From contig NZ_JAMKBJ010000004.1 of the NCBI RefSeq assembly GCF_027563315.1, positions 186,001 to 250,000 on the forward strand: a stretch of DNA of 64,000 bases, given 5' to 3'. The translations under genes were made by a program, and so were the position numbers. Below are positions 7,120-16,396 of this stretch, piece after piece. The notes beneath the pieces are model-generated. The model saw only the letters and a program-made list of their open reading frames with translations. It was not told the origin of the DNA and made no database searches. Each line of letters starts with the position of its first letter. Within the stretch, counting starts at the first letter, position 1. This DNA is from Paenisporosarcina quisquiliarum. GTDB lineage: Bacteria; Bacillota; Bacilli; Bacillales_A; Planococcaceae.

Positions 7120-9179
7120 GAGAAACTTCCCACCCCTCCGGAGATATTGACGACTCCCACGCTTTGGATCTCAACTTCCGGTTCCAATTCATTATAGGAA
7201 AGGACGGGAAGATCCGGTGCAAATCGTTCGACGAATTGGCGCATATACATGCGGGTTGCAGGTGATGTCAGCAAAATAGGTTGTACGCCTGATTGCTGAA
7301 GTTGAGTAACTTGTTCGGAAATCTTTTGAAAAATGGTTTGTGATGCTTCAGGGTCAATCGATAAGTAGCTTCCTTGCTCAGTACGATGCACAGACTCTGC
7401 AAACTTCTTCTCAAGGCTTGCACCTGCCGTAATCACCTGTAAGGCTTCATTCGGGTTCGTATATTGCAAGGTAATCTGTCTGGATAAAGCTTGTCTCACA
7501 TACTCCGTCAATACATCTGTATCTTTCGTCTGAGAAGAGTAGTCTGCCAATGTCTCCAAAATAACGAGTAAATTCCTAATCGATACTTTTTCCTTCAGAA
7601 GCTTCATTAAAACTTTTTGCACTTCCCCGATCGCCATTAAGTTAGGAATTAATTCCTCTACCACTGCAGGAGAGTTTTCCCTAATGTTTTCAACGAGGGA
7701 TTTAACTTCCTGTCTGCCAATGAGTTCATGGGCATGCTTCTTGATGACTTCTGTAAGATGCGTTGAGACAACAGAAGGTGGATCGACAATCGCATAACCA
7801 GCCATTTCTGCTTCTTCTTTCATTTCTTCATTCACCCATAAAGCTGGCATTCCGAATGCCGGTTCTACCGTCGCGATACCCTCGATGCTTTCATCGTCTA
7901 TTCCTGGGCTCATCGCCAAGTAATGATCAAGCATAATTTCACCCGAAGCTACACGGTTGCCTTTTATTTTAATGACATATTGATTTGGAAAGAGTTGAAT
8001 ATTATCACGGATCCGGATGACCGGTACCACGATGCCCAGTTCGATGGCACATTGCCTGCGAATCATAATGACTCGGTCCAGTAAATCCCCGCCTTGATTT
8101 TTATCTGCAATCGGAATCAAGCCGTAGCCGAATTCAAACTCGATGGCATCCACATGAAGTAGGTCAACAACACTTTCAGGACTTTTCAATCCTTCCAGTT
8201 CCTGTCCATCGTGAGAAGAAGCTTCTTTTTCTTCCTCTTCTTCAGCATTCAAAGTGCGCTGCATTTTATATCCACCGAAGGCTACAAGTCCGGCTATCGG
8301 AAAAACTAATAGCGGACTGATTGGCGTAAACACGGCAAATAAAGTGAGCGTTCCGGCTACTACATACAACATCTTTGGATAGGCGAAGAGTTGTCTTGTA
8401 ATATCTGTACCTAAGTTGCCTTCAGAAGCGGCTCTCGTCACTACGATGCCGGCTGCTGTTGAAATCAACAATGCCGGAATCTGACTTACGAGACCGTCTC
8501 CGATCGACAATAAAGTAAATAGTTTTGCCGCTTCTCCGAATGGCAATTTGTGAACGATGACACCAATCATCAAGCCACCGAGAATATTGATGAGGGTAAT
8601 GATAATCCCTGCAATCGCGTCCCCTTTGACGAACTTACTGGCACCATCCATCGCTCCGTAGAAATCCGCTTCCTGACTTACCTTTTCTCTACGCTTCTTT
8701 GCTTCCTGATCGGAAATCATTCCTGCACCAAGATCGGCATCGATACTCATTTGTTTCCCTGGCATAGAATCAAGTGTAAAACGAGCTGCAACTTCCGCGA
8801 CACGCTCAGATCCTTTCGTAATAACCAAGAACTGAATGATGACCAAAATCAGGAAAACCAGTATCCCGATAATGGCACTTCCCCCAACAACAAATGATCC
8901 GAAGGTTTCAATAACCTGTCCCCCATCTTGATTCGTTAAGATCGATCTTGTCGTCGATACATTTAATCCGAGACGGAACAAAGTGGTCAATAACAGTAGC
9001 GTTGGAAAGATAGAGAATTGAAGTGCTTCTTTTGTATTCATCGCGACTAAAATAATCGTCAGCGAAAGACTGATGTTGATCATAATCAAGAAATCCAACA
9101 ATAGTGGCGGAAGAGGAATAACCATCATCACGACAATCATGATGACTGAAACTAAGACGAGATAATCTTTGATTTTCAT
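7116..9179 (-). CDS. flhA: FlhA flagellar type III export gate protein
   Basis: A 687-residue protein: eight predicted membrane helices in the first ~310 residues, including the FHIPEP-family hallmark region (RFTLDSMPGKQMSIDADL), then an acidic linker and a large cytosolic domain that docks chaperone-substrate complexes. FlhA uses proton motive force for export. The start is the ATG at 9179, because the possible upstream GTG overlaps a strong GGGAGGAGG ribosome site that lies 7-8 nt before this ATG. It follows flhB by about 25 nt. Confidence 0.97.
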   Translation of the reverse strand: MKIKDYLVLVSVIMIVVMMVIPLPPLLLDFLIMINISLSLTIILVAMNTKEALQFSIFPTLLLLTTLFRLGLNVSTTRSILTNQDGGQVIETFGSFVVGGSAIIGILVFLILVIIQFLVITKGSERVAEVAARFTLDSMPGKQMSIDADLGAGMISDQEAKKRREKVSQEADFYGAMDGASKFVKGDAIAGIIITLINILGGLMIGVIVHKLPFGEAAKLFTLLSIGDGLVSQIPALLISTAAGIVVTRAASEGNLGTDITRQLFAYPKMLYVVAGTLTLFAVFTPISPLLVFPIAGLVAFGGYKMQRTLNAEEEEEKEASSHDGQELEGLKSPESVVDLLHVDAIEFEFGYGLIPIADKNQGGDLLDRVIMIRRQCAIELGIVVPVIRIRDNIQLFPNQYVIKIKGNRVASGEIMLDHYLAMSPGIDDESIEGIATVEPAFGMPALWVNEEMKEEAEMAGYAIVDPPSVVSTHLTEVIKKHAHELIGRQEVKSLVENIRENSPAVVEELIPNLMAIGEVQKVLMKLLKEKVSIRNLLVILETLADYSSQTKDTDVLTEYVRQALSRQITLQYTNPNEALQVITAGASLEKKFAESVHRTEQGSYLSIDPEASQTIFQKISEQVTQLQQSGVQPILLTSPATRMYMRQFVERFAPDLPVLSYNELEPEVEIQSVGVVNISGGVGSFS

Positions 9180-9204
9180 GCTGTTTCCTCCTCCCACAAA
9201 TTCA

Positions 9205-10290
9205 TTAAATCTTTCCTTTTAATCGATAGATATATGCTAAAACCTCTGCAACCGCCAGGAATAATTCTTCCGGCACATAGTCACCTATTTCCACTTGGTC
9301 GTATAGGGCACGGGCGAGTGGTTTATTTTCCATAATCACAATTTCTAGTTCTCTTGCTTTTTCTTTTATTTTCAAGGCAAGATGATCTTTCCCCATTGCA
9401 ATGACCATTGGTGCTTCCATGGTTTCTGCATCATACTTGATGGCAATCGCGTAGTGAGTAGGGTTTGTAATGAGAACATCTGCATTCGGCAAGTCTTGAA
9501 TCATACGATTCATACTCATTTGTCTTTGCCGTTCTTTTATTTTGGATTTGATCAGAGGATCTCCCTCTGCTTTCTTGAATTCATCTTTAATATCTTGCTT
9601 GGACATTCGAATGCCCTTTTCAAACTCATATTTTTGATACATATAATCCAAAATCGATAAAACCAATAAAATAATCGATGCAACCAATCCCATTTTAAAA
9701 ACGAGGGATCCAATAAATGATAAGGAAAAACCGATACTTTTCTGTGAAAGTAAAAACAATTCTTGTTTTGCCGACCATAAAACACTAAAAGCGGCAAAGC
9801 CTATAATGCCGATTTTCAGTAAGGACTTTAAAAGCTCCACCAATGCACGAATGGAAAAAATTCGCTTGGCACCTTCGATCGGATTCAACCGTTCAAGCTT
9901 CATCATGAGAGGCTCCGTTGTAAATAGTGACCCAATTTGTATGTAATTGCCCAAAAAGCCGAATACCATCGCAATAATCATAATAGGAGCCATGATGATC
10001 ACCGCATCGAATGTCATTTGTTCAAATAAGGTGCGAATATTACTAGGGCTCCATTCCCAGCCAATATACTGATTGAAATTGATTCTAAAAATGGCCAATA
10101 GCCGATCCAGTATCCAGCCCCCCAAGAAATTGAGTAACAAAATTCCACCGAGCATTATTAAGGCTGCAGGTACTTCAGCACTCTTAGCCACTTGCCCTTT
10201 GCGTTTGGATTCCTGCCTCTTCTGTGGTGTGGCTTTTTCGGTCTTTTCCGAAGCGAAAAACTGTAAGTCGAGAGGATATCTTTTTTGCAC
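9205..10290 (-). CDS. flhB: FlhB flagellar export switch protein
   Basis: A 361-residue export-gate protein: four membrane helices (about residues 38-215) and a C-terminal cytosolic domain with the self-cleavage site NPTH at 276-279. Cleavage between Asn and Pro is what switches export from rod/hook to filament substrates, working with FliK (16397). The N-terminal DLQFFASEKTEKATPQKR is the usual FlhB opening. The start is GTG, directly after the fliR stop, with a GGTGGGGG ribosome site. Confidence 0.97.
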   Translation of the reverse strand: MQKRYPLDLQFFASEKTEKATPQKRQESKRKGQVAKSAEVPAALIMLGGILLLNFLGGWILDRLLAIFRINFNQYIGWEWSPSNIRTLFEQMTFDAVIIMAPIMIIAMVFGFLGNYIQIGSLFTTEPLMMKLERLNPIEGAKRIFSIRALVELLKSLLKIGIIGFAAFSVLWSAKQELFLLSQKSIGFSLSFIGSLVFKMGLVASIILLVLSILDYMYQKYEFEKGIRMSKQDIKDEFKKAEGDPLIKSKIKERQRQMSMNRMIQDLPNADVLITNPTHYAIAIKYDAETMEAPMVIAMGKDHLALKIKEKARELEIVIMENKPLARALYDQVEIGDYVPEELFLAVAEVLAYIYRLKGKI

Positions 10291-11070
10291 TTATGGTCCC
10301 CCCATCAACCTGATCAGCTGAGACATGCTTACCATTATTTTTTCGAACAGGATTTGTAATAGGTAAAAGAAAATGGGCATCGAAAGAAATAACATGATAA
10401 ACCCAACGAATATCTTCAAAGGCAGACCGACTGCAAAAATGTTTAATTGTGGAACGGTCTTAGCTAAAATGCCAAGCGCGATATCAATCAGAAACAGTGC
10501 GCCAACAATCGGTATTGCGATTTGCAAGGCGATGACGAACATTTCTACAAACAGTGTTGTGAAAAAATGAGTAATGTCACCAAAACTAGCCGAGAAGGAA
10601 ACAGATTCAACCGGAAATGACTTGAAGCTTTGCATGACTCCATCCAGCATTAAATGATGTCCATTAACGGTCAATAAAAAAAGAAGTGCCAAGATATATT
10701 TAAAGTGGCCAATAATCGGCACCTGACTGCCAGTTTGCGGATCCATCACACTGGCAATGGCAAAGCCCATCTGAAAATCGATGAATGCCCCCGCTACTTG
10801 AACCGTGTATAACAATAAGGCTGCTGTAAAGCCAAGAGCGATACCTACCGCAAGTTCTTTTATAATCAGCAGGATGTAATAGGAATCCATTAGAAGTGCT
10901 TCTTCAGCGTCCATGCCGGATAAGGCAATTAATGAAATGAAAAACCCCAATCCAATCTTGAATTGGTTCGGAACACCTTTCATCGAAAATAAAGGCGCAA
11001 CGAGGAAAAAGCTAGTTAGTCGAACAAAGATCAGCAGTAGATATGGGTACATCTCAAAAATAGTATTCAT
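10291..11070 (-). CDS. fliR: FliR flagellar export gate protein
   Basis: A 259-residue membrane protein with about six helices and the FliR-type sequence FQMGFAIASVMDPQTG in the middle. It forms, with FliP and FliQ, the helical export gate through which rod, hook and filament proteins leave the cytoplasm. Its stop codon abuts the GTG of flhB; in some clostridia the two are fused, but here they are separate. Confidence 0.96.
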   Translation of the reverse strand: MNTIFEMYPYLLLIFVRLTSFFLVAPLFSMKGVPNQFKIGLGFFISLIALSGMDAEEALLMDSYYILLIIKELAVGIALGFTAALLLYTVQVAGAFIDFQMGFAIASVMDPQTGSQVPIIGHFKYILALLFLLTVNGHHLMLDGVMQSFKSFPVESVSFSASFGDITHFFTTLFVEMFVIALQIAIPIVGALFLIDIALGILAKTVPQLNIFAVGLPLKIFVGFIMLFLSMPIFFYLLQILFEKIMVSMSQLIRLMGGP

Positions 11071-11080
11071 ATCAATCCCA

Positions 11081-11353
11081 CTATCCGATTAGTTGCGGAA
11101 GTTGTTGGAACAAATCTCTTGTAAAATCCAATAAGATTGTCAACATCCATGGCCCAAACAACACGATGGACAAAAACACTGCCAAAATTTTAGGAATGAA
11201 CGCAAGCGTCTGTTCCTGAATTTGTGTCATCGCTTGGAACACACTGACAATCAGTCCGACAGCAAGTGCAATTAATAGCATGGGAGCAGATATGATAATG
11301 ATCATATATATCGATTGTTCCGCTAATTTGATCACCGTATCTGGAGTCATCAT
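11081..11353 (-). CDS. fliQ: FliQ flagellar export gate protein
   Basis: A 90-residue protein with two membrane helices separated by a short loop with FQAMTQIQEQTLAFIPK, the family signature. Four FliQ copies wrap the FliP/FliR core of the export gate. Length is normal. It lies 12 nt after fliP and 10 nt before fliR. Confidence 0.96.
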   Translation of the reverse strand: MMTPDTVIKLAEQSIYMIIIISAPMLLIALAVGLIVSVFQAMTQIQEQTLAFIPKILAVFLSIVLFGPWMLTILLDFTRDLFQQLPQLIG

Positions 11354-11365
11354 TTTCTTCCTTCC

Positions 11366-12058
11366 CTAAAAGCTGACGAGCAGCGATTCTATAATTAAAT
11401 ACCAGCCATCGACCAGAACAAACAACAGGATTTTGAATGGCAACGAAATCATGACCGGTGGCAACATCATCATCCCCATGGCCATTAACGTACTGGCAAC
11501 CACCATATCGATAATCAAAAACGGGATAAATATGACAAAGCCAATTTGAAATGCCGTCTTTAACTCACTGATGGCAAATGCCGGAATAAGCGAAGTCAAA
11601 GGGATTTCTTCAATGCTGTCTGGCTTTTCCAATCCAGCATATTTAAAAAACAAAGCGAGATCCTTTTGTCTCGTATGCTCAGCCATAAATTCCTTAATTG
11701 GCATCACGGCCGTATCCAACGCTTTCTCTTGTTCCATATCCCCTGCCAGATAAGGCTGCAAGGCTGTTTCGTTAATTTCATTAAATACTGGCGTCATAAT
11801 GAAAAAGGTCATAAACAAGGCTAGTCCCACTAGCACTTGGTTCGGTGGCATCGACTGCGTTCCTAATCCGGTCCGGACGAATGACAACACGATGATAATT
11901 CGTGTGAAAGAAGTCAACATAATCAAGATTCCCGGAGCGAGTGAAAGGATGGTCATCAGGAACAAAAGTTGCAACGTGACGGAAACATCTCCCGGCGCAT
12001 CTGTACCAAAATTGATGCCTGGAATGCTTAATGAAAGCAGGAAGTTTGTCATCATCAT
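11366..12058 (-). CDS. fliP: FliP flagellar export gate protein
   Basis: A 230-residue protein: a short signal-like N-terminus, then four membrane helices. The FliP signature TSFTRIIIVLSFVRTGLG and the C-terminal PFKILLFVLVDGW are both present. Five copies form the core of the export pore. The start overlaps the fliO stop codon as TAATG, so translation is coupled to fliO, the FliP assembly factor. Confidence 0.96.
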   Translation of the reverse strand: MMMTNFLLSLSIPGINFGTDAPGDVSVTLQLLFLMTILSLAPGILIMLTSFTRIIIVLSFVRTGLGTQSMPPNQVLVGLALFMTFFIMTPVFNEINETALQPYLAGDMEQEKALDTAVMPIKEFMAEHTRQKDLALFFKYAGLEKPDSIEEIPLTSLIPAFAISELKTAFQIGFVIFIPFLIIDMVVASTLMAMGMMMLPPVMISLPFKILLFVLVDGWYLIIESLLVSF

Positions 12059-12735
12059 TATGATTTACCTTCCTTTTCATCGTCTGCTTTGGTCAAGTCA
12101 TGCTTAAGTTGTTCTTGTTTACTCTTTTGTTTGATCAAACTTTGCTTGAATAATTGCTCAAACCCATTTGTAGATTTAGATTCCAATCGTTTGCTGATCT
12201 TTTCTTTTGAAAAATCGACGATTGAGTTTGATAAATTCATAATCGGGTTCGATAGCATGTTTGGTTGTTGCTCTAAATCACTTTCAATACTGCTAATCTC
12301 ATCCGTATTTGAAAACTCCTTGATCAATGTGACTTGATCTCCCACCCCCAGTAAATAAACCTTGTCCCCTACTTTTACAAGTTGAAGTGATTTATTGTTG
12401 CCTAATGGCGTACCGCCCATTAGTTTGACTGCTTGATTGGGTTGGAATTTCTTTTGTCTGATTGCCAAAAACTTAATCAATCCATAAATCATGACGAGAA
12501 TCAGCAACGTATAGAATATAAGTTTAATAATGATGGTCACGAGACTAGTGTCTTTAGTTGGCTTTAAATCTTCTTCAACAAGCGGCTTGAGCTGTTCATC
12601 TGCTGGATCTTCTTCCCCCAAAGCATCTTTTACGGTCTGATCTTTAGCAGCATTAACCGAATTCGGGGTCAACATCACATATAAAGTGAACATCAAAATC
12701 ATCGCTAGTATTTTTACATATTTTTTTTGAATCAA
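12058..12735 (-). CDS. fliO: FliO/FliZ flagellar export assembly protein
   Basis: About 225 residues: an N-terminal signal sequence (ILMFTLYVMLTPNSVNA), a short external segment, one membrane helix (about residues 70-92), a conserved cytosolic FliO region (QAVKLMGGTPLGNNKSLQLV) and a long charged tail. FliO helps assemble the FliP ring. There is no ATG at the front; two in-frame TTG codons (12744 and 12735) flank the AAGGAG site, and the second is spaced better, so the start is uncertain by 9 nt. In B. subtilis cheY sits just before this gene; here fliY is the direct neighbour. Confidence 0.88.
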   Translation of the reverse strand: MIQKKYVKILAMILMFTLYVMLTPNSVNAAKDQTVKDALGEEDPADEQLKPLVEEDLKPTKDTSLVTIIIKLIFYTLLILVMIYGLIKFLAIRQKKFQPNQAVKLMGGTPLGNNKSLQLVKVGDKVYLLGVGDQVTLIKEFSNTDEISSIESDLEQQPNMLSNPIMNLSNSIVDFSKEKISKRLESKSTNGFEQLFKQSLIKQKSKQEQLKHDLTKADDEKEGKS

Positions 12736-12760
12736 ACCTGGCAAACTCCTTACTAAGGCA

Positions 12761-13822
12761 TTAACGTAATTTAGAAATACGCTCTGCTGTGCTTAAAATA
12801 TCTGTTACACGGACGCCGAAATTTTCATCAATCACGACAACTTCACCTACAGCGATTAACTTGTTATTGATTAAAATATCGACAGGTTCACCTGCCAATT
12901 TATCGAGTTCAATAATCGAGCCTTGGGAAACACTTAAAATTTCTTTTACCATCCGTTTCGTTCTGCCCAGTTCGACTGTGACTTGAAGTGGAATGTCGAG
13001 TAACATGTCCAAATTATTCGGTTCTGCGTGAGCCGAGCCTGATTCATCAAAATTTGAGAATTGAACAGATTGGATATTTGGTGCTGCTTCGTCGGTTTTA
13101 CTAGCTGCATCTGTTTGAGTAGTCGATTGAAATTGCATCTCTTTTGTCTCCTCTGGATGTCCTTCTTCCAATGAATCTGTTAAAATCCCTACCACTTGTT
13201 TCGCCAAGCGGACAGGAATACATAGATGAAGGGTCATATGTTCCTGAGTGTTTATTTTCAGTTGGAAATTTGCTTCTACAAACCATTCTTCATCCGTAAA
13301 TTTCGTGACGGGGAAGTCATTCAGTGTTTCAATCAAGTCCATTGAAGACAAGGAATGGGAAACCTCTTGGTCTAGCACAGTGGACATTGATTGGGAGACT
13401 GAAGTAAACATTTGTTGCACCACTTCTTCTACCACTTGAAATTGTTTTCTGATATGGTTCTCTTCACTGTCTTTATGGATCAGATTTGTCATGGTCTGGA
13501 CGTCATCCACATGTACGGAGAGTATCTGTAAGCCGTTGATGCCACCTTCGTATTCTCCCAGGACGACAATGAATGGCTCTTTTGTATTGTTGAGTAACTG
13601 ATCATTTCGTTTGATAGATAGCTTTGTATTCGAAACCGTAACTTGCTCAGTGAATAAAGTGGTAAGGACTGTAGATGAACTTCCTAAGGAAACATTCAAT
13701 AACTCTGACAATGCTTCCATTTCACGGTTCGATAAGGAACTTTCGGATATCGTTTCGTTGTCTGTTCCACCTTGCCCCAGTAAACCTTTGATTTCATCTG
13801 GAGATAACTTATCAGTTTTCAT
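12761..13822 (-). CDS. fliY: FliY flagellar switch protein with CheC-like phosphatase domains
   Basis: A 353-residue protein: an N-terminal [10 protein letters not shown] (residues 6-15) resembling the CheY-P binding EIDALL motif, two CheC-type phosphatase half-sites, and a C-terminal FliN/SpoA domain (about 275-350) that builds the C-ring. In the first site the catalytic pair Glu40/Asn43 (ELLN) is kept. In the second, the expected Asn is Gln (Glu133/Gln136 in EEVVQQM), so one CheY-P phosphatase site may be dead. The ATG at 13822 is preferred to one 9 nt upstream, as GAGAGGGAG is better spaced. No cheY follows, unlike B. subtilis. Confidence 0.93.
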   Translation of the reverse strand: MKTDKLSPDEIKGLLGQGGTDNETISESSLSNREMEALSELLNVSLGSSSTVLTTLFTEQVTVSNTKLSIKRNDQLLNNTKEPFIVVLGEYEGGINGLQILSVHVDDVQTMTNLIHKDSEENHIRKQFQVVEEVVQQMFTSVSQSMSTVLDQEVSHSLSSMDLIETLNDFPVTKFTDEEWFVEANFQLKINTQEHMTLHLCIPVRLAKQVVGILTDSLEEGHPEETKEMQFQSTTQTDAASKTDEAAPNIQSVQFSNFDESGSAHAEPNNLDMLLDIPLQVTVELGRTKRMVKEILSVSQGSIIELDKLAGEPVDILINNKLIAVGEVVVIDENFGVRVTDILSTAERISKLR

Positions 13823-14798
13823 CGAATTCATCTCCCTCTCTATGGACTTCGGTTATTTGCACAGCCATACGTCCCTTGGAAACTCCAGGTTGTGCAAAGA
13901 ACTTCTGTTTTTCATCTACCAATATCGTGACAGGGTCATCATAGGACTCATTTAACCGAATGACATCACCGCTCTTAAGATTTAAAAAATCGCCAATGTC
14001 GATCGTCGATCTACCTAATATAGCTTTGACATTCAGTCTCGTAGCTTGCAATTTTTTCTCCAATGCTGCTACTTCCTGATTGACCACAGTTTTTTTCTGA
14101 TTAGCTAACCAATGGCGAGCGGATAATTTCGGTAAAATTTGCTCCAACACTACATGCGGCAAGCATATATTGATGATTCCTTCTACATCACCAATTTTTG
14201 CATGTAATGCTACTAAAATGACCGTTTCATTAGGTGGGAACATGGTTAAGAACTGAGGATTCACTTCTATTTCTTTGAACTCCGGAGACAGTTTCACTAC
14301 AGACGACCAGGCTTCCTGAAAACTGATCAGTGCCTTGATGAAAATTCGTTGGATTACACTGATTTCGATTTCCGTTAAATCGCTACTTTTCAAGGAAATA
14401 TTCCCTTGTCCGCCAAGCAAGCGATCGACCGTGACATATACCACGTCCGGAGAGAATTCCATGACCATACTTCCTTGAAGCGGGGGTGCTTTAAATACAC
14501 CCAGAATGGATTTCTTCTGTACGTTATTGATAAATTCCTCATATGGGAATTGCTCAACTGAAGTAACAGAAATTTGCACGAATGTCCGTAGCTGAGTAGA
14601 TAGATAAGATGTCAACAAACGGGCAAAGTTTTCATGTATTCTGGTTAATGTTCGAATTTGATCTTGTGAAAAGCGCATAGCTTTTTTGAAGTCGTATGTT
14701 TTTACATTTCGTTCTTTGCCAGGTTTGAACAATTTAGGTTCATCCTTTTGCAAAGAAGATAGAATGGTCTCAATATTTTCATCTGATAAGAATTCCAC
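13812..14798 (-). CDS. fliM: FliM flagellar motor switch protein
   Basis: A 328-residue protein with the FliM core ([28 protein letters not shown], residues ~34-62), the middle CheC-like domain with GG near 137-139 (LLGGQGNI), and a C-terminal SpoA domain. It links FliG to FliY in the C-ring. The N-terminal CheY-P docking motif, normally LSQxEIDALL, reads [10 protein letters not shown] at residues 4-13: the acidic/Asp-Ala core is changed. That fits the absence of cheY from the operon. Start is GTG with AAGGGAGG 11 nt upstream; the gene overlaps fliY by 11 nt. Confidence 0.95.
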   Translation of the reverse strand: MEFLSDENIETILSSLQKDEPKLFKPGKERNVKTYDFKKAMRFSQDQIRTLTRIHENFARLLTSYLSTQLRTFVQISVTSVEQFPYEEFINNVQKKSILGVFKAPPLQGSMVMEFSPDVVYVTVDRLLGGQGNISLKSSDLTEIEISVIQRIFIKALISFQEAWSSVVKLSPEFKEIEVNPQFLTMFPPNETVILVALHAKIGDVEGIINICLPHVVLEQILPKLSARHWLANQKKTVVNQEVAALEKKLQATRLNVKAILGRSTIDIGDFLNLKSGDVIRLNESYDDPVTILVDEKQKFFAQPGVSKGRMAVQITEVHREGDEFDEN

Positions 14799-14814
14799 CA
14801 GGACTGTCCTCCCT

Positions 14815-15030
14815 TCATTCCATCCAGTTTGGCTTCTGCAAACTCGGCAAAAGGTTTATTTTCTGGTAGTAGGCTGTTACTTTATCTGTTACTTCTTCAA
14901 CTGTCTCTAAGACATGTACTTTTTTTCCGGATCCCAACGTTACTACTGTATCTGGAATGGACTCAATTCTTTCGATGTACAGAGCATTTAATGTCAAAGG
15001 TGTTCGATTAAGTTTCGTTAATTGGATCAT
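14815..15030 (-). CDS. swrD: SwrD (FlbD family) protein
   Basis: A 71-residue protein of the FlbD/YlzI family: it opens with MIQLTKLNRTPLTLNALYIE and has the IESIPDTVVTLGSGKKV block. In B. subtilis SwrD raises flagellar power, acting on the stator. The usual order is flgE-swrD-fliL-fliM; here fliL is missing from this spot and sits with motAB at 29960. Confidence 0.93.
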   Translation of the reverse strand: MIQLTKLNRTPLTLNALYIERIESIPDTVVTLGSGKKVHVLETVEEVTDKVTAYYQKINLLPSLQKPNWME

Positions 15031-15082
15031 GTTAAAAGCGGCTGGAGAGACGATTCATCCCTCTCAGCCTGCCCTCCCTATT

Positions 15083-15868
15083 TTATCGTTTCAAGTTAAC
15101 GACTTCTTGTAAGATCTCATCAGAGGTAGTAATCGTACGTGAATTTGCCTGGAAACCACGTTGTGCGATAATCATTTCTGTAAATTCCTCTGTTAAATCA
15201 ACATTGGACATTTCAAGCATGCCAGAAGCCACTTCTGTGTTTTTAGGAAGTGCCAGCAGCTGTAATACTGTTCTTGAATCTGCTTTAGTGTTTAATTCAT
15301 ACAAAGACCCGCCAAATTTACTTAGGCCAGCTGGGTTTTCAGGTTGTGCAATACCAATCGTAGCAAGTGCCGATTCCACTCCACTTGCATCTTTACCCAT
15401 TACTTGACCTAAGCGATTAATAGAAAATGAAACAATATTTGCAGGGATGCTAATTTTTCCACCAGCGCTGTTCAACACGTTATAGCCTTGTGCGGTTACT
15501 AAATCTCCGTCTGCCTCAACAACAAAATTACCGGCTCTCGTTAAATATTGGCCAGTAGTTCCTGGTGCTGATGGGTTTTGAACAACGAAGAACCCATCAC
15601 CATTAATAGCCAAATCCGTTCCAACACCAGTTGTCATAAATGAACCTGGATTATGATTTACATTGATCGCAGAAGTCGTTGATCCTAAACCAACCTGCAT
15701 AGGATTAACACCGCTGCTTGATAAGTTTTGACTCAATAAATCTTGGAAATTGATTGTGCTTTTTTTGTACCCGATCGTGTTTACATTCGAAATATTGTTC
15801 CCGATTACATCTAATTTTGTTTGGAAACCCTTCATACCTGATACTCCAGAATACATTGAACGTAACAT
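15083..15868 (-). CDS. flgE: FlgE flagellar hook protein
   Basis: A 261-residue rod/hook family protein. The N-terminal LDVIGNNISNVNTIGYKKS and C-terminal VDLTEEFTEMIIAQRGFQAN motifs define the D0 helices. The length is like the short B. subtilis FlgE (264 residues) rather than the 400-residue enterobacterial form. The ATG at 15868 follows AAAGGGG; an upstream in-frame TTG overlaps that site and is rejected. It lies between flgD (hook cap) and swrD. Confidence 0.94.
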   Translation of the reverse strand: MLRSMYSGVSGMKGFQTKLDVIGNNISNVNTIGYKKSTINFQDLLSQNLSSSGVNPMQVGLGSTTSAINVNHNPGSFMTTGVGTDLAINGDGFFVVQNPSAPGTTGQYLTRAGNFVVEADGDLVTAQGYNVLNSAGGKISIPANIVSFSINRLGQVMGKDASGVESALATIGIAQPENPAGLSKFGGSLYELNTKADSRTVLQLLALPKNTEVASGMLEMSNVDLTEEFTEMIIAQRGFQANSRTITTSDEILQEVVNLKR

Positions 15869-15910
15869 TTGTTTTTCCCCTTTCAAATATTGCCTGATCC
15901 CCTTTGTGGA

Positions 15911-16378
15911 TTAGACAATTTCCTGTTCATTTATTGTTTTTGACTGTTTTTCGATACGATGGATGGAGTCAATCGGAACTTTGATATTATCGTTTTCAAG
16001 TTCGACTATTAACTCTCCATTTTTAATTGCCAGTGCCTTGACAATCCCCTCACCTGACTGCAGCTGCCCGTTTACTTCCTGCTCCCAATACACCGTGTTG
16101 CCAATTAAATCTGCGTTTTCGGATAGTGACTGTTTCCCTTGAAGACCAACAAACTGAGTCATCGCCTGATTTAAGTTTGTTAACTGTTCCAAACTGCTGA
16201 ACTGAGCCATCTGACCAATGAATTCCGTATCTTTCAACGGTTCCAAAGGATTCTGGTTCTTCATTTGTGTCACAAGGATTTTCATGAAAGCATCTTTACC
16301 AAGTCCATTTTGTGGTTCCGTTTGCTTTGTTGCGCCTGCCGTTTGCATACTGACCGAGCTTGAACTATTCACATTCAT
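15911..16378 (-). CDS. flgD: FlgD hook-capping protein
   Basis: A 155-residue protein. The conserved N-terminal block LGKDAFMKILVTQMKNQNPLEPLKDTEFIGQMAQFS is the FlgD signature, followed by a short beta domain. FlgD caps the growing hook and is discarded afterwards. It is short but similar to the Bacillus form (about 140 residues). It lies between fliK and flgE. Confidence 0.95.
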   Translation of the reverse strand: MNVNSSSSVSMQTAGATKQTEPQNGLGKDAFMKILVTQMKNQNPLEPLKDTEFIGQMAQFSSLEQLTNLNQAMTQFVGLQGKQSLSENADLIGNTVYWEQEVNGQLQSGEGIVKALAIKNGELIVELENDNIKVPIDSIHRIEKQSKTINEQEIV

Positions 16379-16396
16379 TGCAATGCCCCTTCCTCG

